From Proruminimicrobium sp963666965 (GTDB lineage Bacteria > Elusimicrobiota > Endomicrobiia > Endomicrobiales > Endomicrobiaceae): a DNA stretch of 64,000 bases. The position numbers and the translations under genes were made by a program. This document shows, one piece after another, positions 32,552 to 40,963 of this stretch (position 1 is its first letter; every line of letters begins with the position of its first letter). The stretch lies in the NCBI GenBank assembly GCA_963666965.1, contig OY762939.1, positions 434,001-498,000 of the forward strand, read 5' to 3'. The notes beneath the pieces are model-generated. The model had not been told where the DNA came from. It saw only the letters and a program-made list of their open reading frames with translations, and ran no database searches.

Positions 32552-34009
32552 ATGATTGCGATTGTAATGGTAAGCGTTTTTGTAATAATGATGATAGCCG
32601 TCGGTTTTTGGGGAATGAAAAAAACTGCAACGCTTAACGATTTTTTTCTCGGAGGAAGAAATATAGGTCCTTTAGTTTCGGCATTTGCTTACGGTACATC
32701 ATATTTTTCGGCCGTAATATTTATAGGATTTGCCGGCCAGTTCGGCTGGAAATACGGATTTGACGTTTTATGGATTGCGCTAGGAAATGCTTTGTTCGGT
32801 TCTTTTCTGGCATGGACAATTTTAGGAAGAAGAACAAGAGTAATGTCCCAGAATTTAAACGCCATGACGATGCCTGAATTTTTGCAGACAAGATATAACG
32901 GCAAATATATAAAAATAATAGCGGCAGTTTTGATATTTATGTTTTTGCTTCCATATTCGGCATCTGTTTTTAAAGGGCTCGGCTATTTATTTGAAGTGAA
33001 TTTTAATATTTCTTTTGATTCCGCGTTATTGATTATTATGACGATAACGGGAATATATCTTATACTCGGCGGTTATTTTGCCGTTACCGTAACGGATTTT
33101 ATACAGGGTTTTATAATGCTTATAGGAGCAATAGCAATGGCTCTTATCCTTACGGCAAAAGCCGGAGGATTGTCGGCTGCAATAGAGACAGTTTCTCTCA
33201 ATTATTATAAGCATGTATATTCGGTCGCAAAACCCGATTATATGCTTCTGGCGTCTCTGATATTTATGACCTCTTTCGGAGTATGGGGCATGCCTCAGAT
33301 GATTCAGAAATTTTATGCAGTTAAAAACGAAAAAGTCATAAAAATGGCCGCATGGACGACCTTTCTTTTTGCCGCAATAATTACTGCGTGCGCTTATTAC
33401 ACGGGAGCTCTTACTCATGTGTTTTTTGATGCTCCGATTATGAGCGCGGCAGGCAAACCTCAGTTTGACCAGATGATTCCGCAGCTTTTGGTGACTTATC
33501 TGCCGGAAGTTTTGGTTGCTTTCATACTGCTTTTAATTTTATCGGCGTCAATGTCGACTATATCGTCGTTAATTCTTGTATCCGCTTCAAGCGTTTCAAT
33601 AGATTTATATAAGGGCAATATCAATCCGAATATTTCAAGCAAAAATTCGGTGATGATGATAAGATTTTTAAGCGGCGTATTTATTGTTATTTCTTATTTT
33701 ATAGCAAGATACGAGTTTTCGTTTATAGTGACGCTGATGTCGTTGTCGTGGGGCGTTATAGCAGGAGCTTTTCTTGCTCCTTATTTTTACGGATTATTTT
33801 GGAAAAGAGCGACTCTTATCGGAGCAAAAGCGGGGATGATAACAGGAATTGCCACGGCAATAATTTTATTTTACGCACTCGGGCCGGCAAAATCTCCTTT
33901 TTCGGCAAGCATTGCTATGATAGTGCCGTTTTTTGTAGTTCCTGTAGTAAGCTTTTTTACTCCAAAAGTTAATAAGAGAATACTCGTAAAGGCGTTCAAG
34001 GGAATTTAA
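32552..34009 (+). CDS. Sodium:solute symporter (SSS family)
   Basis: 485-residue membrane transporter with about 13 helices. Seen: FFLGGRNIGPLVSAFAYGTS (TM2 start), FGVWGMPQMIQKFYAVK (about residue 244) and SASMSTISSLILVSAS (about 330), conserved in the PutP/PanF branch. Third gene of the paaK unit, so it probably imports an organic acid used by the ligase. Substrate not determinable from sequence. Confidence 0.9.
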   Translation: MIAIVMVSVFVIMMIAVGFWGMKKTATLNDFFLGGRNIGPLVSAFAYGTSYFSAVIFIGFAGQFGWKYGFDVLWIALGNALFGSFLAWTILGRRTRVMSQNLNAMTMPEFLQTRYNGKYIKIIAAVLIFMFLLPYSASVFKGLGYLFEVNFNISFDSALLIIMTITGIYLILGGYFAVTVTDFIQGFIMLIGAIAMALILTAKAGGLSAAIETVSLNYYKHVYSVAKPDYMLLASLIFMTSFGVWGMPQMIQKFYAVKNEKVIKMAAWTTFLFAAIITACAYYTGALTHVFFDAPIMSAAGKPQFDQMIPQLLVTYLPEVLVAFILLLILSASMSTISSLILVSASSVSIDLYKGNINPNISSKNSVMMIRFLSGVFIVISYFIARYEFSFIVTLMSLSWGVIAGAFLAPYFYGLFWKRATLIGAKAGMITGIATAIILFYALGPAKSPFSASIAMIVPFFVVPVVSFFTPKVNKRILVKAFKGI

Positions 34010-34085
34010 AGAAATATCGTTGCAAAAAAAGATATATTTATTATATAATACCACACAATTATATTTAAAAAATTACGGGGGAAAA

Positions 34086-34595
34086 ATGGCAATTGAAAGA
34101 CTTTTGATTTTGATCAAGCCGGACGGAGTAAAAAAATCGCTTACCGGTAATATTCTGACTAAGCTTTCCGAGGCAAAACTGACGATTATAGGTGCAAAAG
34201 CCGTTAAAGTCAGCAGAGAACTGGCAGCCGAGCATTACAAACAGCTCAGCGATAAACCTTTTTTTAACGAACTTATAGATTATATACAGGGCAAAATGTA
34301 TGGAGCGCCCTACGACAGAGTATTCGCGTTTGTTTATCAGGGAGAAGACGCGATAGCCAGAATGAGAAGGATTGCGGGAGCCACAAATCCAGAAGAAGCA
34401 GATCCCGTTTCAATAAGGGGAGCTTACGGAAGAATTACGACAAAGGGCGTTTATGAAAACGTAGTCCACTGTTCTTCGGACCCGCTTGAAGCCGAAAGAG
34501 AAATTAAACTTTGGTTCAGCCCTGAAGAATTAACAGAAGACGTATATCCTACTAAAATTACGGAGACGTGCGCCAAGAAAAAAGTTTGGGCATAG
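34086..34595 (+). CDS. ndk: Nucleoside diphosphate kinase
   Basis: Balances NTP pools by phosphate transfer through a histidine. Seen: ERLLILIKPDGVKKSLTGNI at the start and the active-site block ENVVHCSSDPLEAEREIKLW (His about residue 139). At 169 residues it is 20-30 longer than typical bacterial enzymes, with an insertion around residues 85-125 and a longer C-terminus (ETCAKKKVWA). ATG 34086 follows GGGGG; an upstream start lies outside the conserved region. It precedes pckG. Confidence 0.94.
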   Translation: MAIERLLILIKPDGVKKSLTGNILTKLSEAKLTIIGAKAVKVSRELAAEHYKQLSDKPFFNELIDYIQGKMYGAPYDRVFAFVYQGEDAIARMRRIAGATNPEEADPVSIRGAYGRITTKGVYENVVHCSSDPLEAEREIKLWFSPEELTEDVYPTKITETCAKKKVWA

Positions 34596-34602
34596 CAGCA
34601 AG

Positions 34603-34631
34603 CCGTTAAGAAGTGGAGCTCTACTTAACGG
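34603..34631 (+). promoter_or_regulatory. Fold-back hairpin in the pckG leader
   Basis: CCGTTAAG (34603-34610) pairs with CTTAACGG (34624-34631), and the inside AGTGGAG/CTCTACT can extend the stem. No T-run follows, so it is more likely an mRNA processing or stability element than a terminator. Confidence 0.45.
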
Positions 34632-34674
34632 TAGCAAAGAGAGCTTCAATTTTTAATCAAGAGGTAAGGAAAAA

Positions 34675-36441
34675 ATGACAACACCGTTGCAAAAGTGGGT
34701 AAAAGATTTAACAGATTTGATGACGCCGGACAAAGTTTACTGGATGAACGGTTCCGACAAAGAAGCAAAAGAACTGGCTAAAATGGCAGAAACCGAGACT
34801 GTAAACGGAACGCCTATCCTGACTAAACTTAACGACAAGGAATTTCCTAATTCCTACTGGCACAAATCAAACCCTAACGATGTTGCCCGAACAGAACATC
34901 TCACGTTTGTTTGTACGCCGGATAAAGATGACGCCGGTTCAAATAACATTTGGATGGACCCTTCTCAGGCAAAAGAAAAGATGAACGGATTGTTTAAAGG
35001 ATGTATGAAAGGAAGAACGATGTATGTAATTCCTTTCGTTATGGGAAATCCGAAATCCAATTACGCAAAAAACTGCGCTCAGGTTACAGATTCCGTTTAT
35101 GTTGCGCTCAGCATGAGAATAATGGCAAGAGTCGGCGATGTTGCCGTTGAAAGAATCGGAAATTCCGATGATTTCTTTAAAGGAATTCATTCAATAGGAG
35201 AAGTTAATCCTGAAAGAAGATTTATAATGCATTTCCCTCATGAAAATTCGGTAATGAGTTTCGGTTCCGGTTACGGAGGAAATGCGCTTCTGGGCAAGAA
35301 ATGCTATTCGCTCAGAACAGCTTCATATCTCGGCCGCAAAGAAGGATGGCTTGCCGAACATATGATAATCATAGGAGTCGAAGCTCCTAACGGAAAGACG
35401 ACTTATTTCTTAGGCGCTTTCCCGTCTGCATGCGGAAAAACAAATCTTGCTCTTTTAGATCCTGTTCTTAAGGGATATAAAGTTTGGACGCTGGGAGATG
35501 ATATTGCCTGGATTAACGTAGGGCCTGACGGACAGCTCTATGCTATTAACCCTGAAGCCGGATTTTTCGGAGTAGCGCCGGGAACAGGCATGAAAACAAA
35601 TCCGATTATGGTTGAAACTTTAAAGAGCGATAAATTTTTCCCTACGCTTTATACAAATACTGCAGTTGATAACGATAACAATTCTCCATGGTGGGAAGGT
35701 TTGACTGACGAAACGCCTGAAAATCTGACAGACTGGCATGGAGCAAAATACGATAAAGCTTCCGGAAAACCTGCCGCTCATCCTAATTCAAGATTTACGG
35801 TTTCGGCAAAATGCTGCCCTACGATGTCTCCGGAATATGAAAATCCGCTAGGAGTTCCTATATCGGGAATTATATTCGGAGGAAGAAGAAAAAGTACAAT
35901 TCCGCTGGTTTACGAATGTGAAAACTGGGATCACGGAGTATTTACGGCTTCAATCATAGGTTCTGAAACAACGGCAGCCCAGTCGGGCGCGGCAGGCGTT
36001 GTAAGAAGAGATCCTATGGCTATGCTCCCTTTCTGCGGATACAATATGGGCGATTATTTCAAACATTGGCTGACTTTTAAAAATAGAGCCAAAAAACTGC
36101 CTAAAGTATTTATGGTCAACTGGTTCAGAAAAGATGAAGACGGCAAGTTTATGTGGCCTGGTTTCAGAGACAATTCAAGAGTATTAAAATGGATGATAGA
36201 CAGAATCGAAGGTAAAGTCGAGGGTGAAAAAAAAGAACTCGGACTTTTCCCTAAAATAGAAGATTTGGATTTGTCAGGTCTTGAAATTGCAAAAGAGACG
36301 GTTGAAAAACTTTTGAGCGTTTCAAAAGAAGAATGGCAAAAAGAAATCCCGATGATTGAAGAATTCTATTCAAAATTCGGAGATAAGATTCCGAAAGAGC
36401 TCAAAGACCAGCTTGACGGATTAAAAAAGAAATTTGCTTAA
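34675..36441 (+). CDS. pckG: Phosphoenolpyruvate carboxykinase (GTP)
   Basis: Interconverts oxaloacetate and PEP using GTP/GDP (or IDP). 588 residues. Seen: FGSGYGGNALLGKKCYSLRT (about 200-220), kinase-1 loop GAFPSACGKTNLALL (about 245-260, with the family-specific reactive cysteine), and VFMVNWFRKDEDGKF near 480. In fermenting anaerobes it often runs toward oxaloacetate, conserving energy as GTP. The ribosome-binding site is AGAGGTAAGG. The leader has a fold-back hairpin at 34603-34631. Confidence 0.97.
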   Translation: MTTPLQKWVKDLTDLMTPDKVYWMNGSDKEAKELAKMAETETVNGTPILTKLNDKEFPNSYWHKSNPNDVARTEHLTFVCTPDKDDAGSNNIWMDPSQAKEKMNGLFKGCMKGRTMYVIPFVMGNPKSNYAKNCAQVTDSVYVALSMRIMARVGDVAVERIGNSDDFFKGIHSIGEVNPERRFIMHFPHENSVMSFGSGYGGNALLGKKCYSLRTASYLGRKEGWLAEHMIIIGVEAPNGKTTYFLGAFPSACGKTNLALLDPVLKGYKVWTLGDDIAWINVGPDGQLYAINPEAGFFGVAPGTGMKTNPIMVETLKSDKFFPTLYTNTAVDNDNNSPWWEGLTDETPENLTDWHGAKYDKASGKPAAHPNSRFTVSAKCCPTMSPEYENPLGVPISGIIFGGRRKSTIPLVYECENWDHGVFTASIIGSETTAAQSGAAGVVRRDPMAMLPFCGYNMGDYFKHWLTFKNRAKKLPKVFMVNWFRKDEDGKFMWPGFRDNSRVLKWMIDRIEGKVEGEKKELGLFPKIEDLDLSGLEIAKETVEKLLSVSKEEWQKEIPMIEEFYSKFGDKIPKELKDQLDGLKKKFA

Positions 36442-36455
36442 AAACATGAAAATCA

Positions 36456-36487
36456 AAAGCCTGCAAGTTTAAAAACCTGCAGGCTTT
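36456..36487 (+). terminator. Hairpin between pckG and thrS
   Basis: Perfect 10-bp stem AAAGCCTGCA (36456-36465) / TGCAGGCTTT (36478-36487) with a 12-base loop. The T-run is only three bases, so termination may be partial; thrS starts 25 bases later. Confidence 0.5.
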
Positions 36488-36512
36488 CGGATTTCTTAAA
36501 GGAAGTAGCAAT

Positions 36513-38243
36513 ATGGAAAAAGAAAAAAATTTAGAAACATTAAGACATTCCGCGTCGCACGTTATGGCTGCGGCTGTTTTGGAATTATTCCCCGGCACAA
36601 AAGTGGCGATAGGCCCTGCTATTGAAGAAGGCTTTTATTATGATTTTGACAGAAAAGAGCCTTTTACAGTCGAAGATCTTGCAAAAATTGAAGAGAAAAT
36701 GAAGGAAATTTCAGATAAAAATTCTCCTTTTGAATGTACGGCTGTTTCAAAACAGGAAGCGATAAAACTTTTTGAAGAAAAAGGCGAAAAGTATAAAAAA
36801 GAACTTGCGGAAGCTGTTGAAGGCGACACGGTTTCTTTTTATAAGTCGGGCGAATTTACGGATTTGTGCAGAGGCCCTCACGTAAAATCAACGGGCGAAG
36901 TAAAACATTTTAAATTATTGTCCGTAGCGGGCGCTTACTGGAGAGGCGATTCAAACAGAGAGCAGCTTCAGAGAATATACGGTACGGCTTTTTTTACAAA
37001 ACAGGATCTTGACGATTACTTAAAGAAAATAGAAGAAGCCCAAAAAAGAGACCATAGAAAACTCGGGCGCGAGCTTGACCTTTTCAGCGTAAACGACGCA
37101 GTCGGCGGCGGTCTTATTTTGTGGCACCCCAAAGGCGCGGTTTTAAGAGATGTTATAGAGTCAAACTGGAAAAAATTCCACGTTGAAAACGATTATGAGC
37201 TTTTACTTACTCCTCATATAGCCAGCGAAGAACTTTTTGCGATAAGCGGCCATCTTCAGACTTATTCCGAAAATATGTATGCTCCGATGGAAATAGAAGG
37301 AAAGCCTTACCGCGTAAAACCGATGAACTGCCCTATGCATCTGATGATTTATAAAACAAAACTGCATTCTTACAGAGAGCTTCCCATAAAATACGCGGAA
37401 CTCGGAACGGTTTACAGATTTGAAAAATCAGGCGTTTTACACGGACTTTTAAGAGTAAGAGGTTTTACTCAGGACGACGGACATATCATAGTCCAGCCGG
37501 AACTTCTTGAACAGGAAGTTATCACATGTTTTGAAATGGCGATAAACTGTTTAAAAATGTTCGGATTTCAGGATTACAAGATTTATCTTGCTACAAGACC
37601 TGAGAAAAAATACGTCGGCGAAATAGCAAACTGGGACAAGGCGCAGGCGTCACTTGAAAACGCTTTGAAAAAAACAGGCTACGAATATGAAGTTGACGAG
37701 GGCGGCGGAGCTTTTTACGGTCCGAAAATAGACATAAAAATAAAAGACGCAATCGGAAGACTGTGGCAGTGTTCAACGATACAATTTGATTTTAATCTTC
37801 CGGAAAGATTTGATATTTATTACATAGATAAAGAAGGTAAAAAGGCAAGACCTTACATGATTCACAGAGCTTTGATGGGTTCTCTTGAAAGATTCATCGG
37901 AGTTCTTCTTGAACATTATGCAGGCGCTTTGCCTGTATGGCTGTCGCCCGTTCAGGCGGCGGTATTAAATATAGCTGCCGAACACGAACCTTTCTGCAAT
38001 GAAGTTATTTCAAAATTGAAAAAGGCCGGTATAAGAGTAATTTTTGATTCAAGAAACGAAAAGATAGGCCATAAAGTAAGAGAAAACGCAATGCAGAAAA
38101 TTCCTTATATTCTTGCAATAGGCGATAAGGAAATGCAGGCAGGATCGGTTGCCGTAAGAGCGAGGGGCAATCAGAATCTAGGGATGATGAGTGTTGACTC
38201 TTTCATAGAGCTTGTTACGAAAGACGTTTCAGAGAAGAAATAA
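36513..38243 (+). CDS. thrS: Threonyl-tRNA synthetase lacking the TGS domain
   Basis: Charges tRNA-Thr. 576 residues against about 640 in E. coli; it begins directly with the editing domain (LRHSASHVMAAAVLELFPGT, HxxxH) and lacks the N-terminal TGS domain. The upstream bases belong to pckG and its hairpin, so the TGS region is truly absent. Seen further: FTDLCRGPHV (editing site), motif 2 VLHGLLRVRGFTQDDGHI, motif 3 GSLERFIGVLLEHYAG, and the C-terminal anticodon-binding domain (about 470-576). Confidence 0.96.
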   Translation: MEKEKNLETLRHSASHVMAAAVLELFPGTKVAIGPAIEEGFYYDFDRKEPFTVEDLAKIEEKMKEISDKNSPFECTAVSKQEAIKLFEEKGEKYKKELAEAVEGDTVSFYKSGEFTDLCRGPHVKSTGEVKHFKLLSVAGAYWRGDSNREQLQRIYGTAFFTKQDLDDYLKKIEEAQKRDHRKLGRELDLFSVNDAVGGGLILWHPKGAVLRDVIESNWKKFHVENDYELLLTPHIASEELFAISGHLQTYSENMYAPMEIEGKPYRVKPMNCPMHLMIYKTKLHSYRELPIKYAELGTVYRFEKSGVLHGLLRVRGFTQDDGHIIVQPELLEQEVITCFEMAINCLKMFGFQDYKIYLATRPEKKYVGEIANWDKAQASLENALKKTGYEYEVDEGGGAFYGPKIDIKIKDAIGRLWQCSTIQFDFNLPERFDIYYIDKEGKKARPYMIHRALMGSLERFIGVLLEHYAGALPVWLSPVQAAVLNIAAEHEPFCNEVISKLKKAGIRVIFDSRNEKIGHKVRENAMQKIPYILAIGDKEMQAGSVAVRARGNQNLGMMSVDSFIELVTKDVSEKK

Positions 38244-38273
38244 ATATAGCGGCTTTAATATTCGGACTACAAT

Positions 38274-38337
38274 AAAAAATTCAAAGGGCTTATGTACCGT
38301 GTACACTTTCGTACACCGCACCCTTTGAATTTTTTAT
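38274..38337 (+). terminator. Terminator of thrS
   Basis: AAAAATTCAAAGGG pairs with CCCTTTGAATTTTT; the long loop contains a second stem, GTGTAC/GTACAC. T-run at the end. Confidence 0.85.
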
Positions 38338-38482
38338 TTCGTTACCGAATCTTAAAGCCTTTAAAGACGCAAAATTTTACTCTTGTGTTTCTTCATTTCA
38401 GCTAAAATCTTAAAGCCTATAAAACCACAGAAACATAATAATAAATCTCTAATTTTATAAAAACCCAAACTTTGGAAAGATT

Positions 38483-38518
38483 AATATATAAACGACATAA
38501 TGGTGTCGTTTATATATT
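38483..38518 (+). promoter_or_regulatory. Perfect 15-bp palindrome before the island
   Basis: AATATATAAACGACA (38483-38497), six-base loop, TGTCGTTTATATATT (38504-38518). It ends 25 bases before the first island gene. It could be an operator for the WYL regulator of the island, or an attenuator because TTT follows. Confidence 0.6.
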
Positions 38519-38543
38519 TTATAATTATAAAAAAGGAGGGTTT

Positions 38544-38822
38544 ATGAAAAAAACAAAAATTAAAGTGATGGGTATTGAAATGGATAATGTGTCGGAATAT
38601 GCGGCAGAAGATATAAATAAAAAATATGAGGAAATTGGCAAAAGATTTCCTTCTCACGATCCTGAAAAATTGAAAATGTTGGTTCTTTGTGAATTTGTAG
38701 AGGAGACACACAAGCTAAAAGCTACCGTAAGTTATTTAGAAGCAGAAGTAAAGGAATGGGTTAGAAGAGTTAAAATTGCAGAGGAAAGATTGGCGGAAGC
38801 GGAAGATGAAAAATTTAACTAA
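38544..38822 (+). CDS. ZapA-like coiled-coil protein
   Basis: 92 residues. The first half (KIKVMGIEMDNVSEY, then DINKKYEEIGKRFPS and EKLKMLVLCEFVEETHKL) matches the fold pattern of ZapA cell-division proteins that bundle FtsZ; the second half is one charged heptad helix. ATG 38544 follows AGGAGGG. The gene overlaps the next one by 17 bp in another frame, so it belongs with the DnaB-like gene rather than with thrS. ZapA is a guess from pattern; a structural coiled coil of the island is the alternative. Confidence 0.5.
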   Translation: MKKTKIKVMGIEMDNVSEYAAEDINKKYEEIGKRFPSHDPEKLKMLVLCEFVEETHKLKATVSYLEAEVKEWVRRVKIAEERLAEAEDEKFN

Positions 38823-39609
38823 TGATAACAGATGTCCGATTATAAAAGATTTAATTCAACCTGCTATTGCGGATTTGGAAATAAGGTACAGCGGTATAGA
38901 TGAATCAAGGCCAATGAAAGAATTGGTTGAAAAAATTGATTATCTGCAAAAAATAAAACAGACCGATCTGATACTTATAGCCGGCGGACGATTGGCAGAA
39001 AACACCGAAACGGCATCTTGGATTGTATTAAATACGCTGTTTTTAAAAAATAAAGCTGTTTTATATTTTTCTTTGGGTATACATAAAAATGACTTAATAA
39101 ATATGTTTTTATGTCTAGATGCAGGGCTTAATTATGAATATATAAAAAAAGGATTTTTTACTGAATTAGATTGGACAAAAATAATAAAATCAGCCCATAA
39201 GTTATCCGAAAAGCTATTGTATATATGCGATTTACAATTAAGAGCAATTAAAATTATTGAACAAATAGAAAAACTTCATACAGAAATAAGCATGAAAAAA
39301 CAAAATTTATCCTTGGTAATTATAGATTATTTCCAATTGATTAAATGTAAAGAATTCTCAAAACAAAAAAATTCTGAAATGCTAAAATTGTTAAAACAAG
39401 CAGCAATAAAGTTAAAGATAACTATAGTTTTATTGTGGCAATTTGATTATAACTTTTCAAAAAATCCTGATGAATTTATTGTTCCGAAGTTTGAAGATAC
39501 TCAAGAGTTTGATATTATTAAAAAAAACGCAGATTTTGTCGGTTTGGTTGAACCGTATGAAAATATATTTAAAATTTATAAACCCAATATGCAAGAAATA
39601 AGTTTTTAA
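38806..39609 (+). CDS. DnaB-helicase-like protein with destroyed Walker A motif
   Basis: 267 residues that follow the RecA-like C-terminal domain of replicative helicase DnaB in order: TDLILIAGGRLAENTETAS (59-68 where DnaB has ARPSMGKT), VLYFSLGIHK (DnaB FSLEM), GFFTELDW, LLYICD, Walker B LVIIDYFQLIK (169-180), and VLLWQFDYNF (Gln 212 where DnaB has SQL). The P-loop lysine and GKT are gone, the FSLE glutamate is Gly, and the arginine-rich RESGSIEQDAD is FEDTQEFDIIKKNAD. The DnaB N-terminal domain is missing. ATP hydrolysis is therefore unlikely; it may bind helicase or DNA as a decoy or adaptor. Confidence 0.75.
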   Translation: MKNLTNDNRCPIIKDLIQPAIADLEIRYSGIDESRPMKELVEKIDYLQKIKQTDLILIAGGRLAENTETASWIVLNTLFLKNKAVLYFSLGIHKNDLINMFLCLDAGLNYEYIKKGFFTELDWTKIIKSAHKLSEKLLYICDLQLRAIKIIEQIEKLHTEISMKKQNLSLVIIDYFQLIKCKEFSKQKNSEMLKLLKQAAIKLKITIVLLWQFDYNFSKNPDEFIVPKFEDTQEFDIIKKNADFVGLVEPYENIFKIYKPNMQEISF

Positions 39610-39656
39610 ATGTAAATAATATATAATCTTATAACAGATATAATGGGAGGGGATAT

Positions 39657-40346
39657 ATGGAAATGATAGAAATTGATGGTAAAGAAATGATGATCATTGA
39701 GTTTATTGAAAAGAAGATTAGAAAAATAATAAGAGTGTGCAGTGCTAATGGCAGTAGCATAGAAGGGATTGTTAGAGAAAATGGATTTTTTTATAGCGAA
39801 GATGAGTTTCAAATTTCTTTAATTCGTGAATTTGAAAAATATTATCCTGAAACGAAAGTTTTTTATGAGTATCCAAATCCAAAAAACACAAGAGAGCGAA
39901 TAGATATTGTTTTAGAAACAAATGACAAACAGTTTTTTATAGAATTAAAATATTCATATGATGAGTATGGTGCTGGTAATAAAAAAGATATGTCTGTTGG
40001 TTTTGCAGAGGATATAAATAAAATTAATAATATTATCAAGGAGGCAGATAGAGGTTATTGTATTCTGTTAATAAAAAATAAAGAAGATATCAATAAAGAA
40101 GATATCAATAAAGATATGAAAGATAAACTAGACAAATTTGTAATTCAAAACGGAACTTTAAGTGGGGAAATCAAATGGAAAGAAACAATCAAAGAAGTTA
40201 AAGATGGAATAGAAGAAACAATTGAAAAAGAGATAAAAATAGAGGAATTACCTATAGCCAGATATGACACAATAGAAAATTTCCATTATTTAATAATTGA
40301 AATTTCTAAGCAAAGTGCTGAAAAAATAATTTCAAATGATAAATAA
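39657..40346 (+). CDS. PD-(D/E)XK nuclease-fold protein
   Basis: 229 residues. The core FQISLIREFEKYYPETKVFY carries a helix with Glu (58/60), followed by RERIDIVLE (Asp 83) and FFIELKYSY (Glu 96-x-Lys 98), the metal-binding pattern of restriction-type nucleases. A 15-base direct repeat gives KEDINKEDINK near residue 145. The C-terminal 80 residues are charged and unassigned. No methyltransferase accompanies it, so it is not a standard restriction system. It overlaps the exonuclease gene by 11 bp. Confidence 0.7.
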   Translation: MEMIEIDGKEMMIIEFIEKKIRKIIRVCSANGSSIEGIVRENGFFYSEDEFQISLIREFEKYYPETKVFYEYPNPKNTRERIDIVLETNDKQFFIELKYSYDEYGAGNKKDMSVGFAEDINKINNIIKEADRGYCILLIKNKEDINKEDINKDMKDKLDKFVIQNGTLSGEIKWKETIKEVKDGIEETIEKEIKIEELPIARYDTIENFHYLIIEISKQSAEKIISNDK

Positions 40347-40926
40347 AAAAGAAGTTAATTATACATTTTGGTTTGATACAGAAACTACAGGATTAGATTC
40401 TCAAAAAAATTTTGTATTCCAAATAGCATATATCATTAAAAAAGATAATGAGGTTTTAATTGAAAAAACAATTGAATGCAGACCGGACAACTATGACAAT
40501 TTTGTTTTTGATGATAAAGCATGCAAAACTCATGGCTATTCCAATGAACAAATAACAGCTATGCAAAGTGAAACTGAAGGATTTAAAGAATTTATATCTG
40601 ATTTAAAACAATTTGACGGCATACAATTGACAAATTGCGGATTCAATGTTATTTTTGATATACGCTTTATAAATGCGATGTTTGCAAGGAATAATATGAC
40701 CGCAGATGACTATTATAAAATTTTCCGGTATAAATATTTAGACGTATATTGGATGGCTTGGCAGTTAAGAAAAGACGGCAAACTGCCGCTTAAATCTCTG
40801 GGATTGGAAAATATATGCGATTATTTTAATATTGACCATTCAGGCGCACATCATGCCATGGTTGACATTAAAAATACAATAAAAGTTTATGAAAAATTTT
40901 TGAATATATCTTCTGATAAAATATAA
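40336..40926 (+). CDS. DEDDh 3'-5' exonuclease (DnaQ-like)
   Basis: 196 residues with a complete exonuclease set: TFWFDTETTGL (Asp 14, Glu 16), GFNVIFDIRFIN (Asp 108) and AHHAMVDIKNT (His 172, Asp 177). It resembles the proofreading subunit DnaQ and RNase T rather than a polymerase-fused domain, and probably degrades single strands of DNA or RNA. The ATG overlaps the nuclease gene by 11 bp, so the two nucleases are made together. Confidence 0.88.
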   Translation: MINKKEVNYTFWFDTETTGLDSQKNFVFQIAYIIKKDNEVLIEKTIECRPDNYDNFVFDDKACKTHGYSNEQITAMQSETEGFKEFISDLKQFDGIQLTNCGFNVIFDIRFINAMFARNNMTADDYYKIFRYKYLDVYWMAWQLRKDGKLPLKSLGLENICDYFNIDHSGAHHAMVDIKNTIKVYEKFLNISSDKI

Positions 40927-40963
40927 CTTTTATTTGTAATTGTAAAAACAGAGGTAATTAGTT

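Larger units (their letters stand above)
38244..38543 (+). other. 300-bp spacer between thrS and the accessory island
   Basis: It holds the thrS terminator (38274-38337), two direct copies of AATCTTAAAGCCT (38348-38360 and 38406-38418), and a 15-bp perfect palindrome (38483-38518). No coding sequence is seen. It marks the shift from core genes to a more AT-rich island. Confidence 0.6.

Noticed and set aside
38544..38822. Assigning the gene firmly as zapA
   Set aside because: The pattern fits ZapA, but the short length, coiled-coil content and overlap with an accessory gene make a chance resemblance possible; left as ZapA-like.
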